Shown here: piece by piece, positions 33,897 through 42,582 of the stretch | Layout of the letters: every line of letters starts with the position of its first letter | How positions within the stretch are numbered: position 1 is the stretch's first letter | Assembly: GCF_030268225.1 (NCBI RefSeq) | Contig: NZ_BSQG01000003.1 | Span: 220,991-284,990 of the forward strand | DNA length: 64,000 nucleotides | Reading direction: 5' to 3' | Origin: Nocardiopsis ansamitocini | GTDB taxonomy: Bacteria; Actinomycetota; Actinomycetes; Streptosporangiales; Streptosporangiaceae | Translations under genes and position numbers: made by a program | The notes under the pieces: generated by a model | Told to the model about the DNA's origin: nothing | Databases searched by the model: none | Seen by the model: the letters and a program-made list of their open reading frames with translations, nothing else

Positions 33897-35876
33897 CTAC
33901 CCGGCCGCGACCGGGGCCCCCGCGCAGCGCTGCTCCTCCTGGCGGGCGTCCTCCGCCCCCAGGGCGATGGGGGCTGCCAGCCACTCGTCGTTCAGGCCGA
34001 ACGCGTCGACCAGGTCCCGGGCGTGCGGACGCAGCCGCTTGCACAGGTCGTTCACGGTCGCGGTGACCGCCTTGGCCCGTGCGGGAGTCAGACGCTCGTG
34101 CTCCAGGAACCAGGCGCGATCGGCCTCGATCACCGAGAGTGCGTAGAGATCGCACAGCTGGTTCAGTACCGTGCGCACCCCCTCGTCCTCGGCGCGTTCG
34201 ATGCCGGCCACGAACGCCTCCAGCACGATCCGGTCCACGTGCGCCCGCCCGGCCAGCAAAACGTGGTCCTGGGCGTCGTTGAACACGTCGAAGGCGTCCA
34301 CCCCCGGAGCCGAGGAGCGTCGCAGCCGCTTGGCCAACCCTTCCAGGACATGGGCCTCACGGTCCTCCAGCAGCTTGCACTGCCAACCGCGATCCAGCAG
34401 ATCGGCCTCCTCGCCCCGACCCGGCGCCGCGCTGACCAGACGCTCGATCAGCGACCGGGCGGCGGTGCGCTCGATCACCGTCTCGAAGAACTGGCCCGCC
34501 GCGAACCTGGCCATGCCCAGCGTGTCCAGGCTGCCGAACTCGTCGCGGTAGTTGGTGAGCAGGCTCTTGCCCACCAGTTGCAGCAGGACCGTGTTGTCGC
34601 CCTCGAACGTCGTGAAGACATCGGAGTCGGCCTTGAGCTGGGGGATGCGATTCTCCGCGAGGTATCCCGCACCCCCGCACGCCTCCCGGCACGTCTGAAT
34701 GGTGTGCGTGGCGTGCCAGGTCGACACCGCCTTCAGCCCGGCCGCGCGCGACTCCAACTCCCTCTGGTCGTGGTCGCTCAGCGCAGGCCCTTGGGCCCCG
34801 TCGTGCAGCGCCGACACCAGTTCCTCCTGCGCGAAGTGCAGGGCATAACTGGTGGCCAGCGCCGGCAGCAGTCGCCGCTGATGGGCCAGGTAGTCCAGCA
34901 GCCGCACCTCACCGTCCCCGCCCGGCCGGTCGAACTGCCGGCGCGCCTCGCCGTAGCGCACCGCGATGGCCAGTGCGGCCTTGGCCGCCGTACCCGCGCC
35001 TCCGGCCACGCTGATACGCCCCCTGATAAGGGTGCCCAGCATCGTGAAGAACCGGCGGTTGGGGTTCTCCACCGGACTGGAGTAGACACCGTCGGAATCC
35101 ACGTTCCCGTACCGGTTGAGCAGCGACGTGCGCGGCACCCGCACCCGGTCGAACCAGAAACGCCCGTTGTCCACCCCGTTCAGTCCCGCCTTGGTGCCGC
35201 AGTCCTCGATGCGCACACCGGGCATCGCCTCGCCGGCGGCGTCACGCACCGGAACCACCAGCGCGTGCACGCCATGCTCCTGCCCGTCCGTGATGAGCTG
35301 TGCGAACACCACCGCCACCCGGCCGTCCCTGGCGGCGTTGCCGATGTAGTCCTTGCGCGCCGCCTCGTCAGGGGTGTGCACCACGAACTCGTCGGTGTCG
35401 GGATCGTAAGTGGCCGTGGTGCGCAGCCGCTGCACGTCCGAGCCGTGTCCGGTCTCGGTCATGGCGAAGCAGCCGGGCACCTCGACCGACATCACCTTGG
35501 GCAGGTACTCGGCGTGGTGTGCCTCGGTTCCCAGCGCCTGGATCGCGCCGCCGAACAGTCCCCACTGCACGCCGACCTTCACCATCAGCGACATGTCGCA
35601 CACCAACATCTCGAAGGCGACCACCGACGCCCCGATGTCGTCGGCCCCGCCGTGCGCCGAGGAGAAGCCGTATGTCGGGATCTCCGTCCGCGCCAGCGCG
35701 TGCAACTGGTCGGTCACCCTGCTGCGGTGCTCCTCCACTCCGAGCCCGTACACGGGCGCGAAGTCCGGACCGCGCAGCACCTCCCGGGCACGATCGCGGA
35801 TCGCCCCCCAGCGCCCGTCCAGCAGCCTGCGCATCGCCTGTCCATCGATCCCGCCCGATTCCCGGGGGTCACTCAT
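33897..35876 (-). CDS. Acyl-CoA oxidase/dehydrogenase family protein
   Basis: A 659-residue flavoprotein with the long architecture of acyl-CoA oxidases. CFAMTETGHGSDVQ (about 128-141) matches the ETGHGSN-type oxidase signature; CREACGGAGYLAENRI and FTTFEGDNTVLLQLVGKSLL are the C-terminal motifs shared with peroxisomal ACOX proteins. The ATG at 35876 has GGAGAG; the ORF could extend 12 codons upstream but without a site. Likely role: first oxidation step of a fatty or branched acyl-CoA using O2. Divergent from the ergothioneine operon. Confidence 0.88.
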   Translation of the reverse strand: MSDPRESGGIDGQAMRRLLDGRWGAIRDRAREVLRGPDFAPVYGLGVEEHRSRVTDQLHALARTEIPTYGFSSAHGGADDIGASVVAFEMLVCDMSLMVKVGVQWGLFGGAIQALGTEAHHAEYLPKVMSVEVPGCFAMTETGHGSDVQRLRTTATYDPDTDEFVVHTPDEAARKDYIGNAARDGRVAVVFAQLITDGQEHGVHALVVPVRDAAGEAMPGVRIEDCGTKAGLNGVDNGRFWFDRVRVPRTSLLNRYGNVDSDGVYSSPVENPNRRFFTMLGTLIRGRISVAGGAGTAAKAALAIAVRYGEARRQFDRPGGDGEVRLLDYLAHQRRLLPALATSYALHFAQEELVSALHDGAQGPALSDHDQRELESRAAGLKAVSTWHATHTIQTCREACGGAGYLAENRIPQLKADSDVFTTFEGDNTVLLQLVGKSLLTNYRDEFGSLDTLGMARFAAGQFFETVIERTAARSLIERLVSAAPGRGEEADLLDRGWQCKLLEDREAHVLEGLAKRLRRSSAPGVDAFDVFNDAQDHVLLAGRAHVDRIVLEAFVAGIERAEDEGVRTVLNQLCDLYALSVIEADRAWFLEHERLTPARAKAVTATVNDLCKRLRPHARDLVDAFGLNDEWLAAPIALGAEDARQEEQRCAGAPVAAG

Positions 35877-36154
35877 GTGCTCTCCGATCGTTCTTCCCAC
35901 CCGTCGTACCACTTCTACTCAACCCGCCTCGAACCCGACACGCCCGGTCCGCGCAAGTGCGCAACGGTCCCTTTCCCTCCCCACGGCCGGGGGTGGCCAT
36001 CCACGGCCGTGTGGTCCACCTCCTGTGCTGCCGTGGTTCTTCCGGTCAGGACATCTTTGTGTCTGGAGAACGGTGGAAAAGGCAAAAAGCAGGTTCCAAT
36101 CCAGGGCCACCGGGCAAACCTGAAAAGTACGTTTCCGACGTTGGGAGATCCGCC

Positions 36155-37360
36155 ATGGCCCATCTCAGCGAAACCGACCTCCATGACTACATCCGAGGGA
36201 TCTGCTTCAAGACCGGTCCGCCAGGAACCGTTGGGGCAGAAACGGAATGGCTGGTCAGTGATGTTTCCAGCCCTGGTGCTCCGGTCGCCATCGACCGCCT
36301 CCGATCGCTTCTCGCGGATGTCGGACCACTACCCGCCCGCAGCGTCATCACCTTCGAACCCGGCGGACAGATCGAGCTCAGCTCCCCGCCGCAGGACGGG
36401 CCAGGCGAGGCCCACACGGCGCTCAGCGCCGACATCGCCCATATCTCCCCCCGATTGAAGTCCGCCGGGCTGCGCCTGCGCGGACTGGGGCTCGACCCTG
36501 ACCGGCCACCGGTCAACCAGCTCGCAGTCGCCCGTTACACCGCCATGGACCACTACTTCGCGTCCGGCGGCGACGCAGGGCGCACCATGATGTGCTCCAC
36601 GGCCTCCCTCCAGGTCTGCCTGGACATCGGGGCCGACACCGGTGACGCCCACCGCCGCTGGCGCCGGGCGCAGCGGCTCGGCCCGTTACTGGTCGCGGCC
36701 TTCGCCAACTCGCCGCTGTGGCGTGGCCGTCCCACCGGCTGGCGTTCAACCCGCTGGGCGATCTGGGCGGCTATGGATTCCACCCGAACCAGTCCTATGA
36801 GCTGCGACGACCCTGCCCGGACCTGGCTGCGCTACGCCCTCGACGCCCGGGTCATGGCCGTACGCTCCGAACACGACCCCTGGACGGTGGACCCCGGGCT
36901 CACCATGCGCCAATGGCTGGCCGGTGCGGGTGCGCGTCCGCTCACCATGGACGACTTCGTCTTCCACCTCAGCACCCTGTTTCCGCCGGTGCGTCCACGC
37001 GGCTGGCTCGAACTGCGCATGATCGACGCGCTTCCCCTCCAGTGGTGGGGCGTCGCCGTGGGTGTGGCCAGCGCGCTCATCGACGACCCCATCGCAGCGG
37101 GCGTCGCCGAAGAGGCCACCGACAAACTCCTCCAGGGCGGTGACCCCCGCCCCCAGGACTGGCTGCGTGCTGCCCGCGACGCTCTCACCGACCCCGAACT
37201 GGCCCGGTGCGCCCGGGTCTGCTTCGAGGCCGCTATCCGGGCACTGCCCGGTATGGGCGCCCCCGAACTCGCCGGGCTCGTGCACGACTACGCCGACCGC
37301 TACGTCGAACGCGGCCGGTGTCCGGCAGACGACCTGGTGCCCGTGAAGGAGCTCACATGA
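36155..37360 (+). CDS. egtA: Glutamate-cysteine ligase EgtA
   Basis: Makes gamma-glutamylcysteine, the sulfur donor of ergothioneine synthesis. The 401-residue protein is a GCS2-type ligase: TVGAETEWLV near 25, FEPGGQIELSSPP (about 68-80, the family's ATP/Mg region), MMCSTASLQVCLD, and the late RGWLELRMIDALPLQWW. GGGAG precedes the ATG. Its stop overlaps the egtB ATG by four bases (ATGA), so the two are translationally coupled. Confidence 0.93.
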   Translation: MAHLSETDLHDYIRGICFKTGPPGTVGAETEWLVSDVSSPGAPVAIDRLRSLLADVGPLPARSVITFEPGGQIELSSPPQDGPGEAHTALSADIAHISPRLKSAGLRLRGLGLDPDRPPVNQLAVARYTAMDHYFASGGDAGRTMMCSTASLQVCLDIGADTGDAHRRWRRAQRLGPLLVAAFANSPLWRGRPTGWRSTRWAIWAAMDSTRTSPMSCDDPARTWLRYALDARVMAVRSEHDPWTVDPGLTMRQWLAGAGARPLTMDDFVFHLSTLFPPVRPRGWLELRMIDALPLQWWGVAVGVASALIDDPIAAGVAEEATDKLLQGGDPRPQDWLRAARDALTDPELARCARVCFEAAIRALPGMGAPELAGLVHDYADRYVERGRCPADDLVPVKELT

Positions 37361-38676
37361 CCGAGGAGACGAGCAGCGACCGCCTCAAAGAGCGCATCGC
37401 CACGGAGCTGGGGCGTGCCCGCGCGCGCAGCAACGGGCTCACCGTCGACGCCCTGGACACGCCGGGACTCCAGGCGCAGCACTCCCCGTTGATGTCCCCG
37501 CTGGTCTGGGACCTCGCCCACGTCGGCAACTACGAGGAGCAGTGGCTGGTCCGTGCAGCCGCCGGCCAGGAGGCCCTCCGCCCCGACATCGACCGCCTCT
37601 ACGACGCGTTCGAGAACCCCAGGGCCGCTCGCGTGCAACTGCCGCTGCTCACCCCGCAGGAGGCGGTGCGCTACAACGCCGATGTCCGCGCGCGGGTGCT
37701 GGACTCCCTCGACCGCGCCGACCTCTCCCGCTCCGCCCCATTGCTCGCCGACGGGTTCGTCTACGGCATGGTCATCCAGCACGAGCACCAGCACGACGAG
37801 ACGATGCTGGCCACCCACCAATTGAGAACCGGTGATCCCGTCCTGGCCGGTCTGCTGACCCCCGGCCCGGCCGCGGCCCCGCTCGACCCCGCCGAGGCAT
37901 GGATCGAACCCGGCCCCTTCACCATGGGCACCGACGACGACCCCTGGTGCCACGACAACGAACGCGGCGCGCACACCGTCGACCTGCCCGGCTACTTCAT
38001 CGACACCATTCCCGTACGCAACGCCGACTACCTGCAGTTCATGGCTGACGGCGGATACGACCGGCAACACTGGTGGAGTCCCGTCGGGTGGGAGTGGCGC
38101 ACGCGGTCGGGCAAGCGTGCCCCGGCGTTCTGGCGCCAGGAGGCGGGGGAGTGGACCCGCCGCAGATTCGGCCTGGTCGAACCCGTCCCACCGGAAGAGC
38201 CGGTCCAGCACGTCTCCTACCACGAGGCCGATGCCTATGCCCGGTGGGCGGGCAAGCGCCTGCCCACCGAGGCGGAGTGGGAGAAGGCCGCCCGCCACGA
38301 TCCGGCCACCGGCCGGTCGCGCCGCAATCCGTGGGGCGACCTCGATGCCGGCCCCGATCACGCCAACCTGGGCCAACGCCTGCTGCGCCCCGCGCCTGCC
38401 GGGTCCTTCGCCGCTGGGTCCTCGCCGCACGGCGTGCACCAGCTCATCGGTGACGTCTGGGAATGGACTTCCACCCCCTTCCAGGCGTACCCGCGCTTTC
38501 GCGCCTTCCCCTACCCGGAGTACTCCGAGGTTTTCTTCGGCGGCGATTACAAGGTGCTGCGCGGGGGGTCCTGGGCCACCCACCCCAGCGTCGCCCGTTC
38601 GACCTTCCGGAACTGGGACCACCCCATCCGCCGACAGATCTTCGCGGGTCTGCGCTGTGCGAGGGACGCCGAGTGA
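37357..38676 (+). CDS. egtB: Ergothioneine sulfoxide synthase EgtB
   Basis: Non-haem iron enzyme that joins gamma-glutamylcysteine to hercynine with O2. The 439 residues comprise an N-terminal DinB-like domain with the iron ligands (HVGNYEEQW near 49-57 and HEHQHDETM near 140-148) and a C-terminal FGE/sulfatase-modifying-factor domain (FTMGTDDDPW, LPTEAEWEKAAR, GDVWEWTSTPF, LRGGSWATHP). All expected ligands are present. Confidence 0.95.
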   Translation: MTEETSSDRLKERIATELGRARARSNGLTVDALDTPGLQAQHSPLMSPLVWDLAHVGNYEEQWLVRAAAGQEALRPDIDRLYDAFENPRAARVQLPLLTPQEAVRYNADVRARVLDSLDRADLSRSAPLLADGFVYGMVIQHEHQHDETMLATHQLRTGDPVLAGLLTPGPAAAPLDPAEAWIEPGPFTMGTDDDPWCHDNERGAHTVDLPGYFIDTIPVRNADYLQFMADGGYDRQHWWSPVGWEWRTRSGKRAPAFWRQEAGEWTRRRFGLVEPVPPEEPVQHVSYHEADAYARWAGKRLPTEAEWEKAARHDPATGRSRRNPWGDLDAGPDHANLGQRLLRPAPAGSFAAGSSPHGVHQLIGDVWEWTSTPFQAYPRFRAFPYPEYSEVFFGGDYKVLRGGSWATHPSVARSTFRNWDHPIRRQIFAGLRCARDAE

Positions 38677-38735
38677 GGACCGCCCGCAGCCCTCGACCGG
38701 ACCGCGCCGCCCCGAACGAATCGGAGGTGTCCTGA

Positions 38736-39470
38736 ATGTGCCGGCACCTGGCCTACCTGGGTCCGGCCCGGACCCTGCACGAACTGCTCTACGCCACGCC
38801 ACACTCCCTGCACACCCAGTCCTACGCCCCCCGTGAACAGCGGCACGGTTCCGTCAACGCCGACGGGTTCGGGGTCGGCTGGTACCACCCCGACCGTGCC
38901 GAACCGGTGCGCTACCGCCGTGCCATGCCGATCTGGGCGGACGCCTCCTTCGCGGACGTCGCCCGGGTCACCCGCAGTACCTGCGTCGTGGCTGCCGTAC
39001 GCGACGCCACCGTCGGTTTCGCCGTGGACGAGTCCTGCGCCCAGCCGCTGCGCGCAGACACCTGGTTGTTCAGCCACAACGGGGCCGTCGCCGACTACGA
39101 GGCGGTGGCCGACGTCGTCGGTCTCCCCCTGCCGTCCGGCGCCCTGGAGGCACGCGCGCCCGTGGACTCCGCCCCGCTGTTCGCCATGGCGGTCCGGCTG
39201 TGGCGCAAGGGCGAGGAACTGGGGTCGGCCCTGGCCGCGGTCGTCGCCGCGGCCAGGGCCGTCTCGCCGGGGCGCTACAACCTGCTCGCCTCCGACGGGC
39301 ACACCCTTGCGGCCACCGTCGCCGGCGACACTCTCTACCTGCGCAGCGACGGCGAATCCGTGCTCGTCGCCTCCGAACCCCTGGACGACGCCTCCGGGTG
39401 GGAACGCGTCCCCGACAACTCCGTACTCACCGCCTCGGCCACCGGCCACCACGTCGTACCGATCCGCTGA
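38736..39470 (+). CDS. egtC: Gamma-glutamyl hydrolase EgtC
   Basis: Removes the gamma-glutamyl group from the sulfoxide made by EgtB. The 244-residue class-II glutamine amidotransferase-fold protein exposes the N-terminal nucleophile directly (MCRHLAYLG, Cys2), with RHGSVNADGFGVGWY and FSHNGAVADY for the oxyanion and substrate loops. It lies 59 bases after egtB and 22 before egtD. Confidence 0.94.
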   Translation: MCRHLAYLGPARTLHELLYATPHSLHTQSYAPREQRHGSVNADGFGVGWYHPDRAEPVRYRRAMPIWADASFADVARVTRSTCVVAAVRDATVGFAVDESCAQPLRADTWLFSHNGAVADYEAVADVVGLPLPSGALEARAPVDSAPLFAMAVRLWRKGEELGSALAAVVAAARAVSPGRYNLLASDGHTLAATVAGDTLYLRSDGESVLVASEPLDDASGWERVPDNSVLTASATGHHVVPIR

Positions 39471-39492
39471 CCGCGTCCAACCGGGAGACCTG

Positions 39493-40458
39493 ATGCCCAC
39501 CGTCGAGACCCACATCACCGCCGCCGACCTGCACGCGGCCCTGCGCCATGACGTCGAGCAGGGGCTCACCACCCGCCCGCGGACCCTGCCACCCAAATGG
39601 CTCTACGACGAGCGTGGAAGCGCGCTGTTCGAGCAGATCACCCGGTTGCCCGAGTACTACCCCACCCGCACCGAGCGCGCCATCCTCGCCTCGGCCGCCG
39701 TCGACATCGCCGGGCTCGCCCGCGCCGACACCCTCGTCGAACTGGGGGCGGGGTCGGGGGAGAAGACCCGCCTGCTCCTGGACGGGATGCGCGACACCGG
39801 GTTGTTGCGCCGCTTCGTCCCGGTGGACGTGAGCGGCGACTTCCTGGAGGAGGCCGCCGGCAAGATCGGCCTGGACTATCCGGGGCTGGCCGTGCACGCC
39901 GTCATCGCCGACTTCGACCGCCACGTCGAACAGCTGCCGGTGGACGGACGTCGCATGGTCGCCATGCTGGGGTCCACCATCGGCAACCAGACCCCGGGGC
40001 AACGCCACGATTTCCTCAGTGGGCTGCGCGCCACCCTCAAATCCCAGGATTCCCTGTTGCTGGGGGTCGACCTCGTCAAAGGAATCGACCGTCTGTTGGC
40101 CGCCTACGACGACCCCGCGGGGGTGACCGCTTCGTTCAACCGCAACGTACTCCGGGTGATCAACAACGAACTCGGCGCCGACTTCCATCCCGGCCGATTC
40201 GGTCACATCGCCCGATGGGACGCCGAGCACGAGTGGATGGAGATGCGACTGCGCTCGGACGAACAGCAGCTCGTGCACATCCCCGATCTCGGACTGACCA
40301 TCGAGTTCGACCGCGGGGAGGAGATGCGCACCGAGATCTCCGCGAAGTTCCGCATCGACGGCGTACGCGCCGAACTGGCGGAGTGCGGGCTCCCCGTCAC
40401 CCGGGTCTGGACCGACCCGGAAAAGGACTACGCGGTGCTTCTCGCCCGGCCTTCCTGA
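39493..40458 (+). CDS. egtD: Histidine N-alpha-methyltransferase EgtD
   Basis: Trimethylates L-histidine to hercynine, the first committed step of ergothioneine. The 321-residue protein has the family start LPPKWLYDERGSALFEQITRLPEYY, the SAM site VELGAGSGEKTRLLL (about 81-95), MLGSTIGNQTP and the histidine-binding FNRNVL and late EISAKF. GGGAGACCTG precedes the ATG. It is the last gene of the egt operon; an egtE C-S lyase gene is not found next to it. Confidence 0.95.
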   Translation: MPTVETHITAADLHAALRHDVEQGLTTRPRTLPPKWLYDERGSALFEQITRLPEYYPTRTERAILASAAVDIAGLARADTLVELGAGSGEKTRLLLDGMRDTGLLRRFVPVDVSGDFLEEAAGKIGLDYPGLAVHAVIADFDRHVEQLPVDGRRMVAMLGSTIGNQTPGQRHDFLSGLRATLKSQDSLLLGVDLVKGIDRLLAAYDDPAGVTASFNRNVLRVINNELGADFHPGRFGHIARWDAEHEWMEMRLRSDEQQLVHIPDLGLTIEFDRGEEMRTEISAKFRIDGVRAELAECGLPVTRVWTDPEKDYAVLLARPS

Positions 40459-40541
40459 GCATCGCCAGGATTCGGCCCGATAACATTCCGGTCCACCGTG
40501 AACCGGATGCCGTCCGCCTGCGTCCAAAACCATCGAATCTG

Positions 40542-40547
40542 TATAAA
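40542..40547 (+). promoter_or_regulatory. Candidate -10 box for the DUF4178/aminopropyltransferase operon
   Basis: TATAAA within TGTATAAAT, about 70 bases upstream of the chosen GTG of the DUF4178 gene, in an otherwise GC-rich intergenic segment after egtD. The -35 position has only a weak match (TGCGTC at 17-base spacing). Confidence 0.35.
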
Positions 40548-40617
40548 TGGGGGCGGGTAGGCTCGCCGACAGCGGGTATCGCCGGTGCTAAAAGGGCAAG
40601 GGAAGCGGGAGAACCTG

Positions 40618-41223
40618 GTGATCGAACTGGTCGTGGTCGCGCTCATCGTCGGGGTGGTCGTGGGAGTGGTGGTCTATCTGTTGGGTCGATCGAAGAAGGC
40701 CACGGTGCCCGCTCCCGCAACGCCACAGCCGAAGGCGCCCGCGGACCCCTTCGCCGAGGTCGGGGGGACCGAGGGCGACCCGCGTTCGCTCAAGGCCGGC
40801 GACATGGTGGACTTCGGTGTGGAGCGGAGCTGGATCCGCGGCTCCCTGCGGCTGTCCGAGGGCGGCTCGGTGTGGTCCGAGCACTTCCTGGAGGTGGAGG
40901 GCGGCCGTCGCTGGCTGTCGGTGGAGGAGGACCCCGACGTCCAACTCGTGATGTGGACCGGGCGCCCCGACCTCGACCTCGTTCCCGGCCCCAAGCGGCT
41001 TGAGGTCGACGGCGTTCAGTACGGTCTCAGCGAGCGCGGTACCGCCTCCTACCGTTCCGAAGGCACCACCGGTCTGCGCGAGCGCGGCGGTATGGACTAC
41101 GCCGACTACAAGAGCCGCGACGGCCACCACCTCTCCTTCGAGCGCTTCGACCACGGCAGCTGGGAGGCCAGTCTCGGCACCTCGGTGGCACCCGGCTCCT
41201 TCACCATCTACCCGGGCAGCTAG
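40618..41223 (+). CDS. DUF4178 membrane-anchored protein
   Basis: A 201-residue protein with one N-terminal transmembrane helix (VIELVVVALIVGVVVGVVVYLL) and a DUF4178 domain in the rest (LKAGDMVDFGVERSWIRGSLRLSEGG ... WEASLG). I chose GTG 40618 with GGGAG upstream; GTG 40585 is possible. It opens a five-gene operon ending in a membrane aminopropyltransferase. Function unknown, but the domain is repeatedly found with DUF350 and spermidine-synthase-like proteins. Confidence 0.82.
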   Translation: MIELVVVALIVGVVVGVVVYLLGRSKKATVPAPATPQPKAPADPFAEVGGTEGDPRSLKAGDMVDFGVERSWIRGSLRLSEGGSVWSEHFLEVEGGRRWLSVEEDPDVQLVMWTGRPDLDLVPGPKRLEVDGVQYGLSERGTASYRSEGTTGLRERGGMDYADYKSRDGHHLSFERFDHGSWEASLGTSVAPGSFTIYPGS

Positions 41224-41226
41224 ACC

Positions 41227-41754
41227 GTGCGCGCCGCCATCGACGTGCCCTTCACCGACACCAAGGCCGCCGACCTCGCCTGGAGTATCACCCACCCCCT
41301 GATCCCGCCGCTGGCCGACCGGGTTCTCTCCCTGGCCGGTGCACGCGTGGAGCTGCGCGTGCTGGGCGCCTCCCACCAGGTGCTCCTGGAACGCGGTGAT
41401 GTCCGGCTCGTCGAAACGGTGGCCTGTCTGCCCGGACTGCCCGCCGACCTCCCGGCCACGGCCACGCCCGCGGTCCGCGGGGTGGCGCGCCACGACTTCG
41501 CCAGCTCGGTCCTGCACCTGACCCCCGACGACTTCACCTGCGCAGTGGCGCGCATCCGCGAGCACCTGGCCGGGCGCCCCGACGCGCTCCTGGCTGTTTT
41601 CCCCGGCCACCCCCTCGCGGTGACCGCGCTGCTGGCGCTGGAGGCCGGCCCGGTCGTGCACTGGTGCAGCTGGCACGCCTACCCCCAGACCGGCGAGCTG
41701 GTGCGGACCTCTTCCACCACGGTCCTCGCACCCGGCTCCGAGGAAGGACGCTGA
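41227..41754 (+). CDS. DUF2617 family protein
   Basis: A 175-residue soluble protein recognised as DUF2617 by its context and by LGASHQVLLERGDVRLVETVACLPG and the late HWCSWHAYPQTGELVRTSSTTV. It starts (GTG) three bases after the DUF4178 stop and ends three bases before the next gene, so it is part of the same operon. No catalytic motif is obvious. Confidence 0.75.
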   Translation: MRAAIDVPFTDTKAADLAWSITHPLIPPLADRVLSLAGARVELRVLGASHQVLLERGDVRLVETVACLPGLPADLPATATPAVRGVARHDFASSVLHLTPDDFTCAVARIREHLAGRPDALLAVFPGHPLAVTALLALEAGPVVHWCSWHAYPQTGELVRTSSTTVLAPGSEEGR

Positions 41755-41757
41755 CCC

Positions 41758-42117
41758 ATGGCACGAGCACGCTCCTCCATCGTGAGCAGAACCGCGCGGG
41801 CACGGCGCACCGCCACGGCACTCGCCGTGAGCCTGGCGCTCCTGGCCCTGCCCGCCTGCTCCGAGAACCGACGCACCTGCGGCGACTACCGCAAGGTCGG
41901 CAACAACTACCAGTACGATCCGGACCGCGGTACCCACAAGCGAGAGGGCGGCGGCTTCGTCTACGTCGGCGACTGTTCCTCGCGTTCGGGGGGCGGCGGT
42001 GGCGGCTTCTGGTACACCGGGGGCGGTGCCAGCGGAAACAACAACGGCAGCGGTAGCGGGGGCATCGGCGGCAGCGGAAGCGGCAACCGCGGCGGCGGAC
42101 CCGGTTTCGGCAAGTAG
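41758..42117 (+). CDS. DUF4247 lipoprotein
   Basis: A 119-residue lipoprotein: a long basic N-terminus, a hydrophobic stretch and lipobox LALPAC (Cys near 34). The mature part has two cysteines (RRTCGDYRKV and YVGDCSS) and a Gly/Ser/Asn-rich low-complexity tail (about 80-119). Fits DUF4247, a usual partner of DUF2617 and DUF350 genes. Probably extracytoplasmic and membrane-attached. Confidence 0.75.
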   Translation: MARARSSIVSRTARARRTATALAVSLALLALPACSENRRTCGDYRKVGNNYQYDPDRGTHKREGGGFVYVGDCSSRSGGGGGGFWYTGGGASGNNNGSGSGGIGGSGSGNRGGGPGFGK

Positions 42118-42162
42118 CCCCGCCCCTTTTCCACCTTTCCCACCCACGCCCATGAGGATCCT

Positions 42163-42582
42163 GTGCAACTCCTTCTCGAAGTCATCGCCTGCCTGTCCTA
42201 CGGACTCGTCGGCACCGCGCTGATGGCCATCGGCTACCTGATCGTGGACGTGCTCACGCCGGGCAAGCTGCACGAACTGATCTGGACCGACCGCAACCGC
42301 AACGCCACCCTGATCGTCGTCGCCAACACCCTGGGCGTGTCCATCGTGGTGGCCTCGGCGATCCTGGCAAGCGGGCCCGGTCTGCTGTTCGGCCTGACCA
42401 GCACGGCCGCCTACGGTGCGGTGGGGCTGCTGCTGATGGCGCTGTCCTTCTTGCTCATAGACGCGCTCACCCCGGGCAAACTCGGCTCGATCGTCGCTGA
42501 GTCGGAGCTGCACCCGGCGGCCTGGGTCAACGCCAGCGCGCACATCGCGGTGGCGATCGTCGTGGCGGCCGCGATCTCCTGA
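42163..42582 (+). CDS. DUF350 membrane protein
   Basis: A 139-residue protein with four transmembrane helices arranged as two DUF350 repeats: each has a helix pair with the motif D(V/A)LTPGKL (VDVLTPGKL near 29-37 and IDALTPGKL near 99-107). GAGGATCCT precedes the GTG. Its TGA shares a base with the next ATG (TGATG), so it is translationally coupled to the aminopropyltransferase gene. Confidence 0.85.
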   Translation: MQLLLEVIACLSYGLVGTALMAIGYLIVDVLTPGKLHELIWTDRNRNATLIVVANTLGVSIVVASAILASGPGLLFGLTSTAAYGAVGLLLMALSFLLIDALTPGKLGSIVAESELHPAAWVNASAHIAVAIVVAAAIS

